This document shows positions 44,189 through 54,938 of a DNA stretch of 64,000 nt, piece after piece. Under the pieces are notes generated by a model. That model worked only from the letters and a program-made list of their open reading frames with translations. It was not told the DNA's origin and made no database searches. The position numbers and the translations under genes are program-made. The stretch's first letter is position 1, and each line of letters begins with the position of its first letter. Origin of the DNA: an uncultured Clostridia bacterium (GTDB taxonomy: Bacteria > Bacillota > Clostridia > TANB77 > CAG-508); assembly GCA_934167755.1 (NCBI GenBank), contig CAKPLT010000009.1, positions 5,882 through 69,881 on the forward strand, given 5' to 3'.

Positions 44189-44497
44189 TTAACACTCGTC
44201 AAAACTATCATCATTGGTTGTTGCCATCCAAGCATCATGAAAAGAACATTTTTGCTTTTCTTGATACTTCAATGCATCAACACAATGAGAGATGTAAAAA
44301 TAAATATATGGCCCAATAAAAATTGATAACATAACAATTATTGGTTCTTTGTCCCCAAGATTAATACTTGGGTGTTGAAAAATAACAAAAACCAATAGTG
44401 GGCACCAAAGTATAGCAAAATAACATTTGGCTAAAACTTTTAGTAGTTCCAACTCCCGTAATCCAAGAAACATAGCCTTAAAAAATTTTTTAATCAT
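44189..44497 (-). CDS. Small membrane protein, paralogue 2 of a convergent pair
   Basis: The 102 residues begin MIKKFFKAMFLG and hold two hydrophobic segments (about 20-42 and 50-72), then KYQEKQKCSFHDAWMATTND. AAAGGAGGATATGACTT before the ATG matches the leader of paralogue 1. The middle of the two proteins has diverged while ends and leaders have not, which suggests selection on the termini or recent exchange. Confidence 0.7.
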   Translation of the reverse strand: MIKKFFKAMFLGLRELELLKVLAKCYFAILWCPLLVFVIFQHPSINLGDKEPIIVMLSIFIGPYIYFYISHCVDALKYQEKQKCSFHDAWMATTNDDSFDEC

Positions 44498-44536
44498 AAG
44501 TCATATCCTCCTTTAAACATAGGCTTTATAAATTTT
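44472..44536 (-). repeat. Right arm of inverted duplication
   Basis: It is the inverted counterpart of 43813-43879. The rest of 44537-44804 is AT-rich and holds only the promoter at 44731-44759. Confidence 0.85.
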
Positions 44537-44730
44537 ATTATAATTTTATTATATCAAACTTCTACTAAAAAGTCAATTTATGTAAATAAATAATGATCAT
44601 AAAAGTAACTACAAATATTTTGTAAGTTTTTTTATTAAATAAAAAATAAGATACGAAGTTTTCATTAAAAATATATATTAAAAATAATATGTGATTCCAA
44701 AAATTACAACAAAAAATACTCAAAAATCTC

Positions 44731-44759
44731 TTTACAAAAAAGAATAACTAATATAAAAT
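44731..44759 (+). promoter_or_regulatory. Promoter of the Lon-like protease gene
   Basis: TTTACA and TAAAAT are 17 bases apart, about 45 bases before the start codon at 44805. Confidence 0.7.
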
Positions 44760-44804
44760 AAAATGGATAAACTAGGACAAAATAGAAAGGATACGGAGGA
44801 AGAA

Positions 44805-47186
44805 ATGAAAGAGAAAAATGAATTAAGTTACAGAGACCTAAAAATGGTATGTAACCAAAATATGTTTAATTTTGAAACAACAGAAGAATTAGAACCAATA
44901 AATGATGGTATAGGACAAGAAAGAGGCATAAAAGCATTAGAATTTGGAATTAATGTAAATGTAAAAGGATATAACTTATATATAGAAGGGCCAAGTGGAG
45001 TTGGAAAAACAATGTATACAAAAAATTATTTGGACAGTATTTCATCTAAAAAGAAAGTACCAAATGATTGGTGTTATATATATAATTTTCAAAATCCAAA
45101 TGAACCAATAGCAATATCACTTCCAGCAGGACAAGGAAAAGAATTTAAAGAGAATATGGAAGGATTTATAAAAGAGGTAAAAAAAGATATCAAAAAAACT
45201 TTTAATGCAGATGATTTCGAAAAAGAGAAAACATTAATTAAAAAAGAATTTGAAGAAAAAAGAGAAGCAGTACTAAATGAACTAAATGAAAAATCACAAA
45301 AATATGGATTTCAAGTAAAATCAGCACAAAATGGAATTTATATGATGCCGATGATTGATGGAAAAGTAATTCAAGAGGAAGAATTTGAGAAACTAGATGA
45401 AAATATAAAACAAGAATATGAAGAAAAATCAACAATAGTACAACAACAAATAATGGATGCAATAAGTGTGATAAAGAATATAGAAAGACAATCAGATAAA
45501 AAAGTATCAGAATGGCAATCAAATGTAGCATTATTAACGGTTAATGCACATATTAATTACATCAAATCAAAATATAAAAGAAATAAAAAAATAAATCAAT
45601 TTTTAAATGATGTAAAACAAGATGTATTAAAAAATGTATCATATTTTTTAGAAGAAGATAATCAACAAAATAATACTCAAATACCTCAAGCGCAAAAAAG
45701 GCAAGATCCATGCTTAAATTATCGTGTAAATTTGTTTATAGATAACAGTAATATGGAAGGATGTCCAGTAGTAATGGATTCAAATTATTCATATCAAAAC
45801 TTATTTGGAAAATTAGAATATGAAAATTACTACGGAGCATTAAAAACAGATTTTACAATGCTACAGCCAGGTTTAATGCATAAAGCAAATGGAGGATATA
45901 TTATATTTCAAGCGAAGGATTTGCTTGCAAATGGTATATGTTATGAAGAATTAAAAAGAGTATTAAGAGTAAAAGAATTAAGCATAAGTAATGCTATGGA
46001 ACAGCGTTCACAAATGGCAATGATTTCTTTAAAACCTGAGCCAATACCACTAAATGTTAAGGTAATAATTATAGGAGATGCAAATATCTATCACACTTTA
46101 CTATCAATGGATAGTGATTTTAGAAAATTATTTAAAATTAAAGTAGAGTTTGAAGAAACAGCACCTATAAATGAAGAAAATGTTAATAAACTAGCAAGAT
46201 TTGTTCATACATTTTGTGAACAAGAAGAATTACCACCATTAAATAAATCTGCAATGGCTAGAATTGTTGAATATGCATCTAGATTAGCAGGAGATAATGA
46301 CAAATTATCAACAAGATTTACTGAAATTGCACAAGTAGTTGGAGAAGCTGGAACTTGGGCAAAATTGAGTAAAAATAAAACAGTAACTGAGGAATTTGTT
46401 GATAAAGCATTAATAGAAAGAGTTGAGAGAATTAAAAAATATGATGCAAAATATGTACAAATGATAAAAGAAAATACATTATTAATAAATACAAAAGGTT
46501 CTCGTGTAGGTGAAATAAATGGACTTACAGTTATGACTATAGGTGATTACTCATTTGGAAAACCTGCAAAAATAACAGTAAATACTTATACAGGAAAAGA
46601 AGGAATTGTAAACATAGAAAGAGAAGTTGAGATGTCAGGTTCAACACATTCAAAAGGTGTATATATTTTATCAGGATATTTAGGAGAACTATTTGCACAA
46701 GATATACCACTATGTTTAACAGCAAGTATTTGTTTTGAACAATTATATAATGGAGTTGATGGAGACAGTGCTTCAAGTACAGAATTATATGGATTACTAT
46801 CAAGTTTATCAGAAATTCCTATAAAGCAATCAATTGCAGTAACAGGTTCTGTTAATCAAAAAGGACAAATTCAACCAATTGGTGGTGTAAACGAAAAAAT
46901 AGAAGGATTTTTCCAAATTTGCAAAATGCGTGGACTTGATGGTTCTCATGGTGTTGTTATACCAATACAAAATGTTAACAATCTTCAACTTTCTGATGAA
47001 GTTGTTGATGCAGTAAAAAATAAACAATTCCATATATATGCTATTTCAACAATAGATGAAGGAATTGAAATTTTAACTGGTGTTCCAGCAGGTAAAAAAG
47101 ATAAAGAGGGCAAATTCCCAGCTGGTACAGTAAATTATTTAGTGTATGAAAAATTAAAAAAATATGCAAAGGTTTGTGAAAAATAA
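44805..47186 (+). CDS. Lon-like ATP-dependent protease (AAA_32/LonB type)
   Basis: The 793 residues start after GGAGGAAGAA. An AAA module has GPSGVGKTM near residue 65 and a long coiled-coil insert (about 125-290). The C-terminal Lon-type protease domain has the catalytic serine in DGDSASST (about 651) and lysine in GGVNEKIEGF (about 696). The family degrades selected proteins and differs from LonA by lacking its N-domain. It ends two bases before the glycosylase gene. Confidence 0.92.
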   Translation: MKEKNELSYRDLKMVCNQNMFNFETTEELEPINDGIGQERGIKALEFGINVNVKGYNLYIEGPSGVGKTMYTKNYLDSISSKKKVPNDWCYIYNFQNPNEPIAISLPAGQGKEFKENMEGFIKEVKKDIKKTFNADDFEKEKTLIKKEFEEKREAVLNELNEKSQKYGFQVKSAQNGIYMMPMIDGKVIQEEEFEKLDENIKQEYEEKSTIVQQQIMDAISVIKNIERQSDKKVSEWQSNVALLTVNAHINYIKSKYKRNKKINQFLNDVKQDVLKNVSYFLEEDNQQNNTQIPQAQKRQDPCLNYRVNLFIDNSNMEGCPVVMDSNYSYQNLFGKLEYENYYGALKTDFTMLQPGLMHKANGGYIIFQAKDLLANGICYEELKRVLRVKELSISNAMEQRSQMAMISLKPEPIPLNVKVIIIGDANIYHTLLSMDSDFRKLFKIKVEFEETAPINEENVNKLARFVHTFCEQEELPPLNKSAMARIVEYASRLAGDNDKLSTRFTEIAQVVGEAGTWAKLSKNKTVTEEFVDKALIERVERIKKYDAKYVQMIKENTLLINTKGSRVGEINGLTVMTIGDYSFGKPAKITVNTYTGKEGIVNIEREVEMSGSTHSKGVYILSGYLGELFAQDIPLCLTASICFEQLYNGVDGDSASSTELYGLLSSLSEIPIKQSIAVTGSVNQKGQIQPIGGVNEKIEGFFQICKMRGLDGSHGVVIPIQNVNNLQLSDEVVDAVKNKQFHIYAISTIDEGIEILTGVPAGKKDKEGKFPAGTVNYLVYEKLKKYAKVCEK

Positions 47187-47188
47187 TA

Positions 47189-48055
47189 ATGAAAGAACAA
47201 ATATATAAAATAGAAGATATACAATCATTTGAATTAGAAGATATATTTGATTGTGGACAATGTTTTAGATGGAATAAACAAGAAGATGGAAGTTATACAG
47301 GTGTATTTAAAGGGAATGTAATGAATGTACAAAAAGAAATAAATACTGTAACTTTTAAAGGAATATGCAATGGAGATATCAAGGAAATAGTTGAAGATTA
47401 TTTTGACTTAAATCGTAATTATGAAGAAATAAAAGAACAACTTTCAAAAATTGATGAAAATGTAAAAAGAAGTATAGAATATGGTAAAGGTATAAGGATA
47501 TTAAATCAAGATTTGTGGGAAATGATAATTTCTTATATAATTTCAGCTAATAATAATATTCCAAGAATAAAAGGAATAATAGAAAGATTGGCTAAAAATT
47601 ATGGGAATGAAATTGAATGGAATGGAGAAAAATATTATACATTTCCAACTGTAAATGGGCTAAAAGATGTAAGTGTAGAAGATTATAGAAAATTAGGTAC
47701 AGGCTTTAGAGATATACGCTTATATGAAACTGTTCATATGATTTTAGATAAAAAAGTAGATTTAGAACAAATGCAAAACAATCCTAATACTTTAGAAGTA
47801 AGAGAACAACTCTTAACATTATCAGGTGTTGGACCTAAAGTGGCTGATTGCATATTATTATTTTCTACATTGAAAAGATTTGAGGTTTTTCCGATTGATG
47901 TGTGGGTTAGACGTGTTATGAATGAACTTTATATCAAAAATGAAGACGAAACAAAGGTTAATAAAAAAGAAATTGAGAATCTTGCACATGATAAGTTTGG
48001 AAATCTTGCTGGAATTGCACAGCAGTATTTGTTTTATTGGAAAAGAGAGGCTTAA
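47189..48055 (+). CDS. 8-oxoguanine DNA glycosylase/lyase, OGG1 type
   Basis: The 288 residues open with an OGG N-terminal segment (DIFDCGQCFRWNKQEDGSYTG) and carry the helix-hairpin-helix TLSGVGPKVADCILLFS with the Schiff-base lysine, followed by VFPIDVWVRRVM with the catalytic aspartate. The enzyme removes 8-oxoguanine and nicks the strand. Bacterial OGG1 is known from Clostridium. It is coupled to the Lon-like gene. Confidence 0.92.
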   Translation: MKEQIYKIEDIQSFELEDIFDCGQCFRWNKQEDGSYTGVFKGNVMNVQKEINTVTFKGICNGDIKEIVEDYFDLNRNYEEIKEQLSKIDENVKRSIEYGKGIRILNQDLWEMIISYIISANNNIPRIKGIIERLAKNYGNEIEWNGEKYYTFPTVNGLKDVSVEDYRKLGTGFRDIRLYETVHMILDKKVDLEQMQNNPNTLEVREQLLTLSGVGPKVADCILLFSTLKRFEVFPIDVWVRRVMNELYIKNEDETKVNKKEIENLAHDKFGNLAGIAQQYLFYWKREA

Positions 48056-48060
48056 TATAT

Positions 48061-48097
48061 TAAAAGACGGTGTTACATACAGACACCGTCTAATTCT
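48061..48097 (+). terminator. Terminator between ogg and leuS
   Basis: GACGGTGT and ACACCGTC arms flank TACATACAG, between two convergent stops. Confidence 0.9.
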
Positions 48098-50486
48098 ATT
48101 TTACTACTACATTATAAATTTTATTTTTAACATAAATTTCTTTAAATATAGACTTTCCATCAAGTTTATCTTCAATAGCAGAATGAACCTTTTGTTTAAC
48201 AGAAGATTCATCTTCATCTAAAGTAATCATTACAGTAGTTTTTAATTTACCATTAATTTGAACAGGAATTTTAATCTCATTGTCAATAGTTTTTTCTTCA
48301 TCATAAACTGGCCAAGACTCATAAGTAATTGTATCTTTATGACCAAGAATATTCCAAAGCTCTTCAGTAATATGAGGTGCAATAGGGTTTAACAATTTCA
48401 AAAAACCTTCTGCATATTCTCTTGGAAGAACATCTTCTTTATTAACACTGTTAATAAAAATCATCATTTGAGAAATAGCTGTATTAAAATTCATAGATTC
48501 ATAATCATTAGTTACTTTTTTTACTGTAAAATGATATACTTTTTCAAGATTTTTATTTTCTTCATCTTTAATTTTATTAGATTCTACATATAATCTCCAA
48601 ACTCTATCTAGGAATTTCTTTGAACCATCAATTCCATTTGGATCCCAAGGTTTTGCACTATCAATAGGTCCCATAAACATTTCATAAAGTCTTAAACTAT
48701 CAGCACCATATTCTTTAACCATATCATCAGGATTAATAACATTTCCTTTTGATTTACTCATTTTTTCACCATTTGTACCTAAAATCATACCTTGATGACG
48801 AAGTTTAGCAAAAGGTTCTTTAACTGGAACAAGTCCTTTATTATAAAGATAATTATTCCAAAATCTTGAATATAATAAATGTCCAACAGCATGCTCTGGG
48901 CCACCAACATATAAGTCAACAGGTAACCAGTATTCAAGTAATTTTTTATTTGCAAATTCATTATCATTATGTGGATCTATGTATCTTAAGAAATACCAGC
49001 TTGACCCAGCAGAACCAGGCATTGTGCTTGTTTCTCTTTTTGCAGGTTTTCCTTCATAAGTTGTATTAACCCAATCAGTAGCTTTATCCAATGGAGAAGC
49101 ACCTGTTTTTGATGGTGCATAATCATCTAATTCTGGTAAAACTAGAGGTAAATTACTATCAGCTAAAGCTTTCATTTCATCATCAACATATACTATTGGA
49201 ATAGGTTCACCCCAATAACGCTGTCTTGCAAAAATCCATTCTCGTAATTTATAATTTACTTTTTTAGTTCCAATTTTATTTCCTTCAAGCCAATTAATAA
49301 TATTTTTAATTGAATCTTGTTTATTAAGACCATTCAGAAAATCAGAATTTATATGTAATCCATCACCTGTAAATGCTTCTTTGGAAATATCTCCACCTTC
49401 AAGAACTGGAATAATTTCAATTCCGAATTTTGTGGCAAATTCATAATCTCTTTGGTCATGAGCTGGAACAGCCATAATACATCCTGTACCATAAGATGAT
49501 AATACATAATCTGAAATCCAAATAGGAATTTCTTTCCCATTTACAGGATTTATAGCATAGCTACCTGTGAATACGCCGGTTTTTTCTTTGCTTAATTCAG
49601 TTCTTTCTAAATCTGATTTTGAAGCTGCTAATTTTTTATATTCTTCAACGGCAGATTTTTGAGCATCTGTAGTTATTTTTTCAACTAATTCAAGTTCTGG
49701 AGCTAATACACAATAAGTTGCACCAAAAAGTGTATCAGGTCTTGTAGTAAATACAGTAAATTCTAAATTATCTGTTTTTGCAACTTTAAATTTAACTTCA
49801 GCACCTTCACTACGGCCAATCCAATTTCTTTGAATTTCTTTTGTAGATTCAGGCCAATCAATATCTTCAAGACCATTTAGTAAAATATCAGCATATTTTG
49901 GTATATCTAAAACCCATTGTTTCATATTTTTTCGAACAACAGGGAATCCACCTCTTTCACTTTTTCCGTCAATAACTTCATCATTTGATAATACACATCC
50001 AAGTTCTTCACACCAGTTAACTGGCATCTCAACTAATTTTGCTAAACCATCATTAAATAATTGTTTGAAAATCCATTGAGTCCATTTATAAAAATTAGGA
50101 TCACATGTTGAAACTTGTTTGTCCCAATCAAATGAGAAACCTAGCATTTTTAATTGCTTAGTAAATGTTTTTATATTTGTCTCAGTAAAACCTGCTGGAT
50201 GGTTTCCTGTTTTTATTGCATACTGTTCTGCAGGTAAACCAAATGAGTCAAATCCCATCGGATGTAATACATTATAGCCTTGCATTCTCTTCATTCTAGA
50301 CAAGATATCTGTTGCTGTATATCCCTCTGGATGTCCAACATGTAGACCTTGTCCTGATGGATAAGGAAACATGTCTAACGCATAGTATTTTGGCTTTGAA
50401 AAATCCCATACATCTGTATAAAATGTTTTATTTTCGTCCCAATATTTTTGCCATTTTTTTTCTATTTCTCTAAAATTATATGACAT
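48096..50486 (-). CDS. leuS: Leucyl-tRNA synthetase
   Basis: LeuS charges tRNA-Leu. The 796 residues show the class I HIGH motif as HVGH ([16 protein letters not shown]), the editing domain ([12 protein letters not shown]), and [16 protein letters not shown]. The start [16 protein letters not shown] follows GGAAGGAG; the longer frame lacks conservation. No T-box is visible in the short upstream region. Confidence 0.98.
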   Translation of the reverse strand: MSYNFREIEKKWQKYWDENKTFYTDVWDFSKPKYYALDMFPYPSGQGLHVGHPEGYTATDILSRMKRMQGYNVLHPMGFDSFGLPAEQYAIKTGNHPAGFTETNIKTFTKQLKMLGFSFDWDKQVSTCDPNFYKWTQWIFKQLFNDGLAKLVEMPVNWCEELGCVLSNDEVIDGKSERGGFPVVRKNMKQWVLDIPKYADILLNGLEDIDWPESTKEIQRNWIGRSEGAEVKFKVAKTDNLEFTVFTTRPDTLFGATYCVLAPELELVEKITTDAQKSAVEEYKKLAASKSDLERTELSKEKTGVFTGSYAINPVNGKEIPIWISDYVLSSYGTGCIMAVPAHDQRDYEFATKFGIEIIPVLEGGDISKEAFTGDGLHINSDFLNGLNKQDSIKNIINWLEGNKIGTKKVNYKLREWIFARQRYWGEPIPIVYVDDEMKALADSNLPLVLPELDDYAPSKTGASPLDKATDWVNTTYEGKPAKRETSTMPGSAGSSWYFLRYIDPHNDNEFANKKLLEYWLPVDLYVGGPEHAVGHLLYSRFWNNYLYNKGLVPVKEPFAKLRHQGMILGTNGEKMSKSKGNVINPDDMVKEYGADSLRLYEMFMGPIDSAKPWDPNGIDGSKKFLDRVWRLYVESNKIKDEENKNLEKVYHFTVKKVTNDYESMNFNTAISQMMIFINSVNKEDVLPREYAEGFLKLLNPIAPHITEELWNILGHKDTITYESWPVYDEEKTIDNEIKIPVQINGKLKTTVMITLDEDESSVKQKVHSAIEDKLDGKSIFKEIYVKNKIYNVVVK

Positions 50487-50570
50487 ATAAATTCTCCTTC
50501 CATGTATAGATTTCAATATATCGATTATACTAGCAAAATAGCGAAAAGTCAATCAAAATGGTAATATTTA

Positions 50571-50599
50571 TTGACAAATAAACTTTAAAAATATAAAAT
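50571..50599 (+). promoter_or_regulatory. Promoter of the anchored protein/HD gene pair
   Basis: TTGACA and TAAAAT are 17 bases apart, just before GAGGTG and the ATG at 50618. Confidence 0.75.
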
Positions 50600-50617
50600 A
50601 ACTATTGAGGTGATTTT

Positions 50618-51094
50618 ATGAAAAAATGGAAATATCTAATTATAATAATAGTAATAAGTATATTTGTTTTTATAGGAGCAGAAGCATTTAGGAATAATAA
50701 TATAAATGATGAGATATCTAAAGAAGATGTAACAACAAGCACAAATATTGACAATAGTAGTAATGCTGAGCCCAATATACCACAAATATCTGAGACTAAA
50801 GAAAATATCGAAGAAAATGAAAAAAAAGAGATATTAAAAAATGGAGAAGAATTAATACAAAAGGCTGAAAAAACAGTAACTGCAAGAGGATGGGCAGGAG
50901 CATCAAATAATATAATAGGACTAAAAGATGGTATTTTGTATTACTACAATAAGGAAACAGAGGAATTTTATCAATTTGCAGAAGGTGTTGATGACATATA
51001 TTTTTCAAAAGATGATGAGGAGCAAATAATTGCAAAGAAAAGTAGTAAATTTAAAGAAATAAAAGAAACACCACAATTTTTGAAATATGAGTAA
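50618..51094 (+). CDS. Membrane-anchored small extracytoplasmic protein
   Basis: The 158 residues have an N-terminal hydrophobic anchor (about 5-23), an Asn/Glu-rich linker, and a C-terminal part with VTARGWAGASNNIIGLKDGILYYYN and GVDDIYFSKDDEEQIIAKKSS. Glycine-tryptophan turns suggest a small beta domain. It has no lipobox cysteine. It is 24 bases upstream of an HD-domain gene. No function is recognised. Confidence 0.7.
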   Translation: MKKWKYLIIIIVISIFVFIGAEAFRNNNINDEISKEDVTTSTNIDNSSNAEPNIPQISETKENIEENEKKEILKNGEELIQKAEKTVTARGWAGASNNIIGLKDGILYYYNKETEEFYQFAEGVDDIYFSKDDEEQIIAKKSSKFKEIKETPQFLKYE

Positions 51095-51118
51095 TCTTAG
51101 AAAAGAGGTTTATTAAGA

Positions 51119-51886
51119 ATGAAAATAAATTTAAAAAATGCACAAGAAGAATTTATAAAATATACACAAAACTATGATTTGAGTGATGAAAATATAGAAC
51201 GAAAACAAAAACATTCTTTAAGAGTAATGCGAATTTCTGAGCAAATAGCAGAAAATATGGGATTAAATAAAGAAGAAATTACTTTGGCAGCTTTAATAGG
51301 TTTGTTACATGATATAGCTAGATTTGAGCAATATACGCAATATAAAACATTTCGAGATATAGATAGTATAGATCATGGAGACTATGGTGCTAAAATTCTA
51401 GAAAAGGATATAAGAAAATATATAGTAGAACCACAATATGATGAAATAATAATAAAGGCAGTAAAAAATCATAATAAATATAAAATTGAAGAAGGACTTT
51501 CAGATAAAGAAGAATTATTTTCAAAAATAATTAGAGATGCTGATAAAATAGATATTATGTTTGAAACAGTTGATATGTTCTGGAAAGGTAAAGAAGATAT
51601 AATAGAAAATTCTACAATCACAGAAGATGTAATACAACAATTTAATCAATGTTCTTTAATAAAAAGAAGAAAAGGGGAAAGACCAGAAAATTCAATAAAT
51701 AAAATAATAGTTACAATAGCATTTATATTTGATATTAATTATAAAGAGAGTTTCAGAATAATAAAAAAAGAGGATTATATTAATAAAATTTTTGAAAGAT
51801 TCAACATTAAAGACAAATATACTAAAAATGAAGCGGAAAAAATAAGAATCAATGCAAATGAGTATATTAATAAAAAGAGTATATAA
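51119..51886 (+). CDS. HD-domain phosphohydrolase
   Basis: The 255 residues contain an HD metal site: RKQKHSLRVMRIS, LLHDIARFEQY, IDHGDYGAKI, VKNHNKY and IRDADKIDIMFE. This matches cytoplasmic HD enzymes acting on nucleotides or phosphodiesters; the substrate is not set by the sequence. AAGAGG precedes the ATG. Confidence 0.87.
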   Translation: MKINLKNAQEEFIKYTQNYDLSDENIERKQKHSLRVMRISEQIAENMGLNKEEITLAALIGLLHDIARFEQYTQYKTFRDIDSIDHGDYGAKILEKDIRKYIVEPQYDEIIIKAVKNHNKYKIEEGLSDKEELFSKIIRDADKIDIMFETVDMFWKGKEDIIENSTITEDVIQQFNQCSLIKRRKGERPENSINKIIVTIAFIFDINYKESFRIIKKEDYINKIFERFNIKDKYTKNEAEKIRINANEYINKKSI

Positions 51887-51945
51887 GAAAATATGTGCTA
51901 TAAATTATTATAAGGGTGTTCCCACTGGTAAAAGGAGGAGGCTAA

Positions 51946-53925
51946 ATGTCCAAAAAATTATTAATAACTGAAAAACCGTCAGTAGCTATGGAATTTGCAA
52001 AAGTATTGAAAATTACAGCAAATAGAAAAAATGGTTATATAGAATCAGATGAATGGATAATAACTTGGTGTGTTGGACATTTAGTTACGATGAGCTATCC
52101 AGAAGTTTATGATGAAAAATTAAAATTCTGGAGGTTAGATACATTGCCTTTTATACCTCAAGAATGGAAATATGAGATTATACCAGCTGTGCAAAATCAA
52201 TTTAAAATTGTTCAAAGTTTACTTCAAAGAGAAGATGTTGAAGAAATATATAATGCGGGTGACTCCGGACGAGAAGGAGAGTACATACAAAGGTTAGTTT
52301 TTATGATGGCAAAGCCAAACCCAAATGCTAAAATTAAAAGAGTTTGGATTGATTCTCAAACAGAAGAGGAAATACAAAGAGGTATTAAAGAGGCTAAAGA
52401 TGAAAGTGAATATGATAGTCTGTCAGATTCTGCATATTTAAGGGCTAAAGAGGATTACCTTATAGGTATTAATTTTTCAAGATTACTTACAATTATTTAT
52501 GGTAGAAGAGTTGCTAATCAAATTCAAGAAGAGAGAGCTTCAATATCAGTTGGCAGAGTAATGACATGTGTTTTAGGTATGGTTGTGTTAAGAGAAAGAG
52601 AAATTAGAAATTTTATAAAGACAAAGTATTATAAAACAATTGGTGAATTTGGAAATCAAGATGGTTCTTTTAAGGCAGAATGGAAGGTTAATGAAAAATC
52701 TGAATTTTTTGAGAGTACTAAATTATATAATGAGAGTGGTTTTAAAAAGGAAGAGGATGCGAAAAATTTTATTGCAAGTTTAGCAGGTAAGAAGGCTACT
52801 ATTACTGAATTAAAAAAATCAAAGCAGAAGGAAAATGCACCATTATTATTTAATTTAGCTGAAATTCAAAATGAATGTACAAAAAGGTTTAAAATAAAAC
52901 CTGATGAGACATTAGAGATAATTCAAAATTTATATGAAAAGAAGTTAGTTACATATCCTAGAACTGATGCAAGGGTTCTTTCTAGTGCGGTTGCAAAAGA
53001 GATATCTAAAAATTTGAATGGATTGATTAAAGGCTATAGAAATGAAGAAGTCCAAAGTCTTTTAAATAAAATGATTAGTGAAAAATATTCTACAAATTTG
53101 TTAAAAACAAAGTATGTTAATGATAGCAAAATAACTGACCATTATGCAATTATTCCTACAGGACAAGGCTTTGAAAATTTTGATAAATTACCAGATTTGC
53201 AGAAACAAGTTTATAATGTTATAGTAAAAAGATTTATTGCAATATTTTATCCACCTGCACAATATAATAAAGTATCTTTAACTGTTAGTGTAGAAAATGA
53301 AACATTTAATGCGAGTGGAAAGGTGTGTACAGATTTTGGGTATTTAGAAGTTTTAAAACCTAAAAATGCAAATGCGAAATCCACAGACAAGGCACAAACT
53401 GTGGAAAAAGAAGAACAAAAAGCTGAAAAACAAAGTGATAATATCGGGGAAACTGAAAATAATTTAGAAGTTTTTAAAAATTTAAAAAAAGGACAAGATG
53501 TTGAAGTCAAAAATTATGAAATAAAAGATGCAGAAACATCACCTCCTTCAAGATATAATTCTGGTTCAATTATTTTGGCTATGGAAAATGCGGGAAAACT
53601 TATAGAAGATGAGGAACTAAGAGAACAAATTAAAGGGGCTGGAATTGGTACATCAGCAACTCGTGGAGAGATTATAAAAAAACTAGAAAAAATTAAATAC
53701 ATAGATATAAATTCTAAAACTCAGATTGTTACTCCAACAAAAAAAGGAGAAGCAATTTATGATGTTGTTTTTTATTCTATGCCTGATATGCTTAATCCCA
53801 AACTTACAGCAAGCTGGGAAAAAGGATTAGATATGGTTGCTAAAAAGGAAATTCAGCCAGATGAATTTATGGTGAAATTGAAAAAATATATTAATTCTAA
53901 GTTTGATAAGTTGATTATTAAATAA
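51946..53925 (+). CDS. topB: DNA topoisomerase III (type IA)
   Basis: The 659 residues open with the TOPRIM fold LLITEKPSVAMEFAKVL, with DSGREGEYIQRLVF. The active-site tyrosine is in LVTYPRTDARVLSS, about residue 337. The C-terminal part has GIGTSATRGEIIKKLEKI. A Lys/Glu-rich low-complexity insert lies near residues 470-505. TopB relaxes and decatenates DNA by single-strand passage. RBS AAAGGAGGAGG precedes the ATG. Confidence 0.95.
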   Translation: MSKKLLITEKPSVAMEFAKVLKITANRKNGYIESDEWIITWCVGHLVTMSYPEVYDEKLKFWRLDTLPFIPQEWKYEIIPAVQNQFKIVQSLLQREDVEEIYNAGDSGREGEYIQRLVFMMAKPNPNAKIKRVWIDSQTEEEIQRGIKEAKDESEYDSLSDSAYLRAKEDYLIGINFSRLLTIIYGRRVANQIQEERASISVGRVMTCVLGMVVLREREIRNFIKTKYYKTIGEFGNQDGSFKAEWKVNEKSEFFESTKLYNESGFKKEEDAKNFIASLAGKKATITELKKSKQKENAPLLFNLAEIQNECTKRFKIKPDETLEIIQNLYEKKLVTYPRTDARVLSSAVAKEISKNLNGLIKGYRNEEVQSLLNKMISEKYSTNLLKTKYVNDSKITDHYAIIPTGQGFENFDKLPDLQKQVYNVIVKRFIAIFYPPAQYNKVSLTVSVENETFNASGKVCTDFGYLEVLKPKNANAKSTDKAQTVEKEEQKAEKQSDNIGETENNLEVFKNLKKGQDVEVKNYEIKDAETSPPSRYNSGSIILAMENAGKLIEDEELREQIKGAGIGTSATRGEIIKKLEKIKYIDINSKTQIVTPTKKGEAIYDVVFYSMPDMLNPKLTASWEKGLDMVAKKEIQPDEFMVKLKKYINSKFDKLIIK

Positions 53926-53968
53926 AAAATGACCACAGAACTTTACAGTTAAGTGGTCATTTTCTTTT
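53925..53968 (+). terminator. Terminator between topB and the unknown minus-strand gene
   Basis: AAAATGACCAC and GTGGTCATTTT arms enclose a 16-base loop and end in TCTTTT. Confidence 0.88.
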
Positions 53969-53987
53969 GAATACTAATACTTAAAGC

Positions 53988-54932
53988 TTACACATTATTT
54001 TTTTTTATTTCAAAAACATATTGAACTTCTCTTCTATGATTTTTTAGTGATATTCTTGCTAATTTTAAAATGTTTATAGGAACATTATATTTTTGAAACT
54101 GTTTGTTTTTTTCTATTTTGCTGACAACCATATTATTAATTTCTTTTTTATGTTGTGCAAAATACTGTTTTTTATCATACTTCCATGTGATTGCTAGGTT
54201 TAACTCAACCAAAATATAGTCAAAAGTATTAACATTTGGATTTTCGGGTACACGTATAAATATTGGCTGACCAATCTTGGTTACAAACAAGTCTATTTCT
54301 TTTAAAGGCTCTTTTTTTTCAAATTTTGAATTGTAATAGTATTTCTTTAAATCTTCGATTGTATCACCATTTTTCATTTTACAATAAGCCATTTTTAAAA
54401 TTACACCATTTGTAAATTCTTTGCTATTAAAATTATCTGTATCACTAAAGTAAAGAGTACCACAAATAGTCACTTTAATATTGATTGCACTTGATTTTAG
54501 TATTTTATTCTCAGTTAATGTTTCTACAACTCCTTCATTATTAAAAAAAATGTATTTATTAGCCTTTTTCCAGATTATCATATTTTTTAAATCTTGAATA
54601 GGGTATGATTTTTGAGATATTAAATCTTGATAAAACAAGATGTATTCTGCAAGCTCTTTTGTTGTTTCGCCTTCACTCAAACGCAATATTGCTCTAGAAA
54701 TAGCTTCTTGTTCAATGGAAGTTACCCAATGTACAGTTGAGTTATCATTACTAAAAAATATATGTGGTTTTTTATAGCTAAATTCTCTTGTGTTTCTATC
54801 AAAAAAAAGATTTTTGAAGTTTTTCTTTCTGGCTTCTTTGGCTGACATAGAAGTATAATATCCATCTTCATTAAAGAAAAAAGCTTTTTCATTCAAAAGT
54901 AATAGTATTTCATCATTTGCAATTTGTATCAT
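53988..54932 (-). CDS. Unknown 314-residue protein with switch-like leader
   Basis: Started at 54932, where AGGAGGT lies seven bases upstream, the protein has 314 residues and no signal or membrane segment. Two similar-looking modules can be seen (IFFSNDNSTVHWVTSIEQEAISRAIL and YIFFNNEGVVETLT, each after YK/KK). The second half is beta-rich with FIRVPENPNVNTFDYILVELNLAITWKY. No family is recognised. The gene is alone, and its ribosome binding site sits in overlapping inverted repeats (54939-54972). Confidence 0.7.
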   Translation of the reverse strand: MIQIANDEILLLLNEKAFFFNEDGYYTSMSAKEARKKNFKNLFFDRNTREFSYKKPHIFFSNDNSTVHWVTSIEQEAISRAILRLSEGETTKELAEYILFYQDLISQKSYPIQDLKNMIIWKKANKYIFFNNEGVVETLTENKILKSSAINIKVTICGTLYFSDTDNFNSKEFTNGVILKMAYCKMKNGDTIEDLKKYYYNSKFEKKEPLKEIDLFVTKIGQPIFIRVPENPNVNTFDYILVELNLAITWKYDKKQYFAQHKKEINNMVVSKIEKNKQFQKYNVPINILKLARISLKNHRREVQYVFEIKKNNV

Positions 54933-54938
54933 TATAAT

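Noticed and set aside
47922..48221. 99-codon frame at the end of the OGG1-type gene
   Set aside because: It runs out of phase through the end of that gene and into the convergent leuS gene; no coding signal.
50487..50617. T-box leader for leuS
   Set aside because: The upstream space is short and lacks a T-box sequence, specifier stem and terminator.
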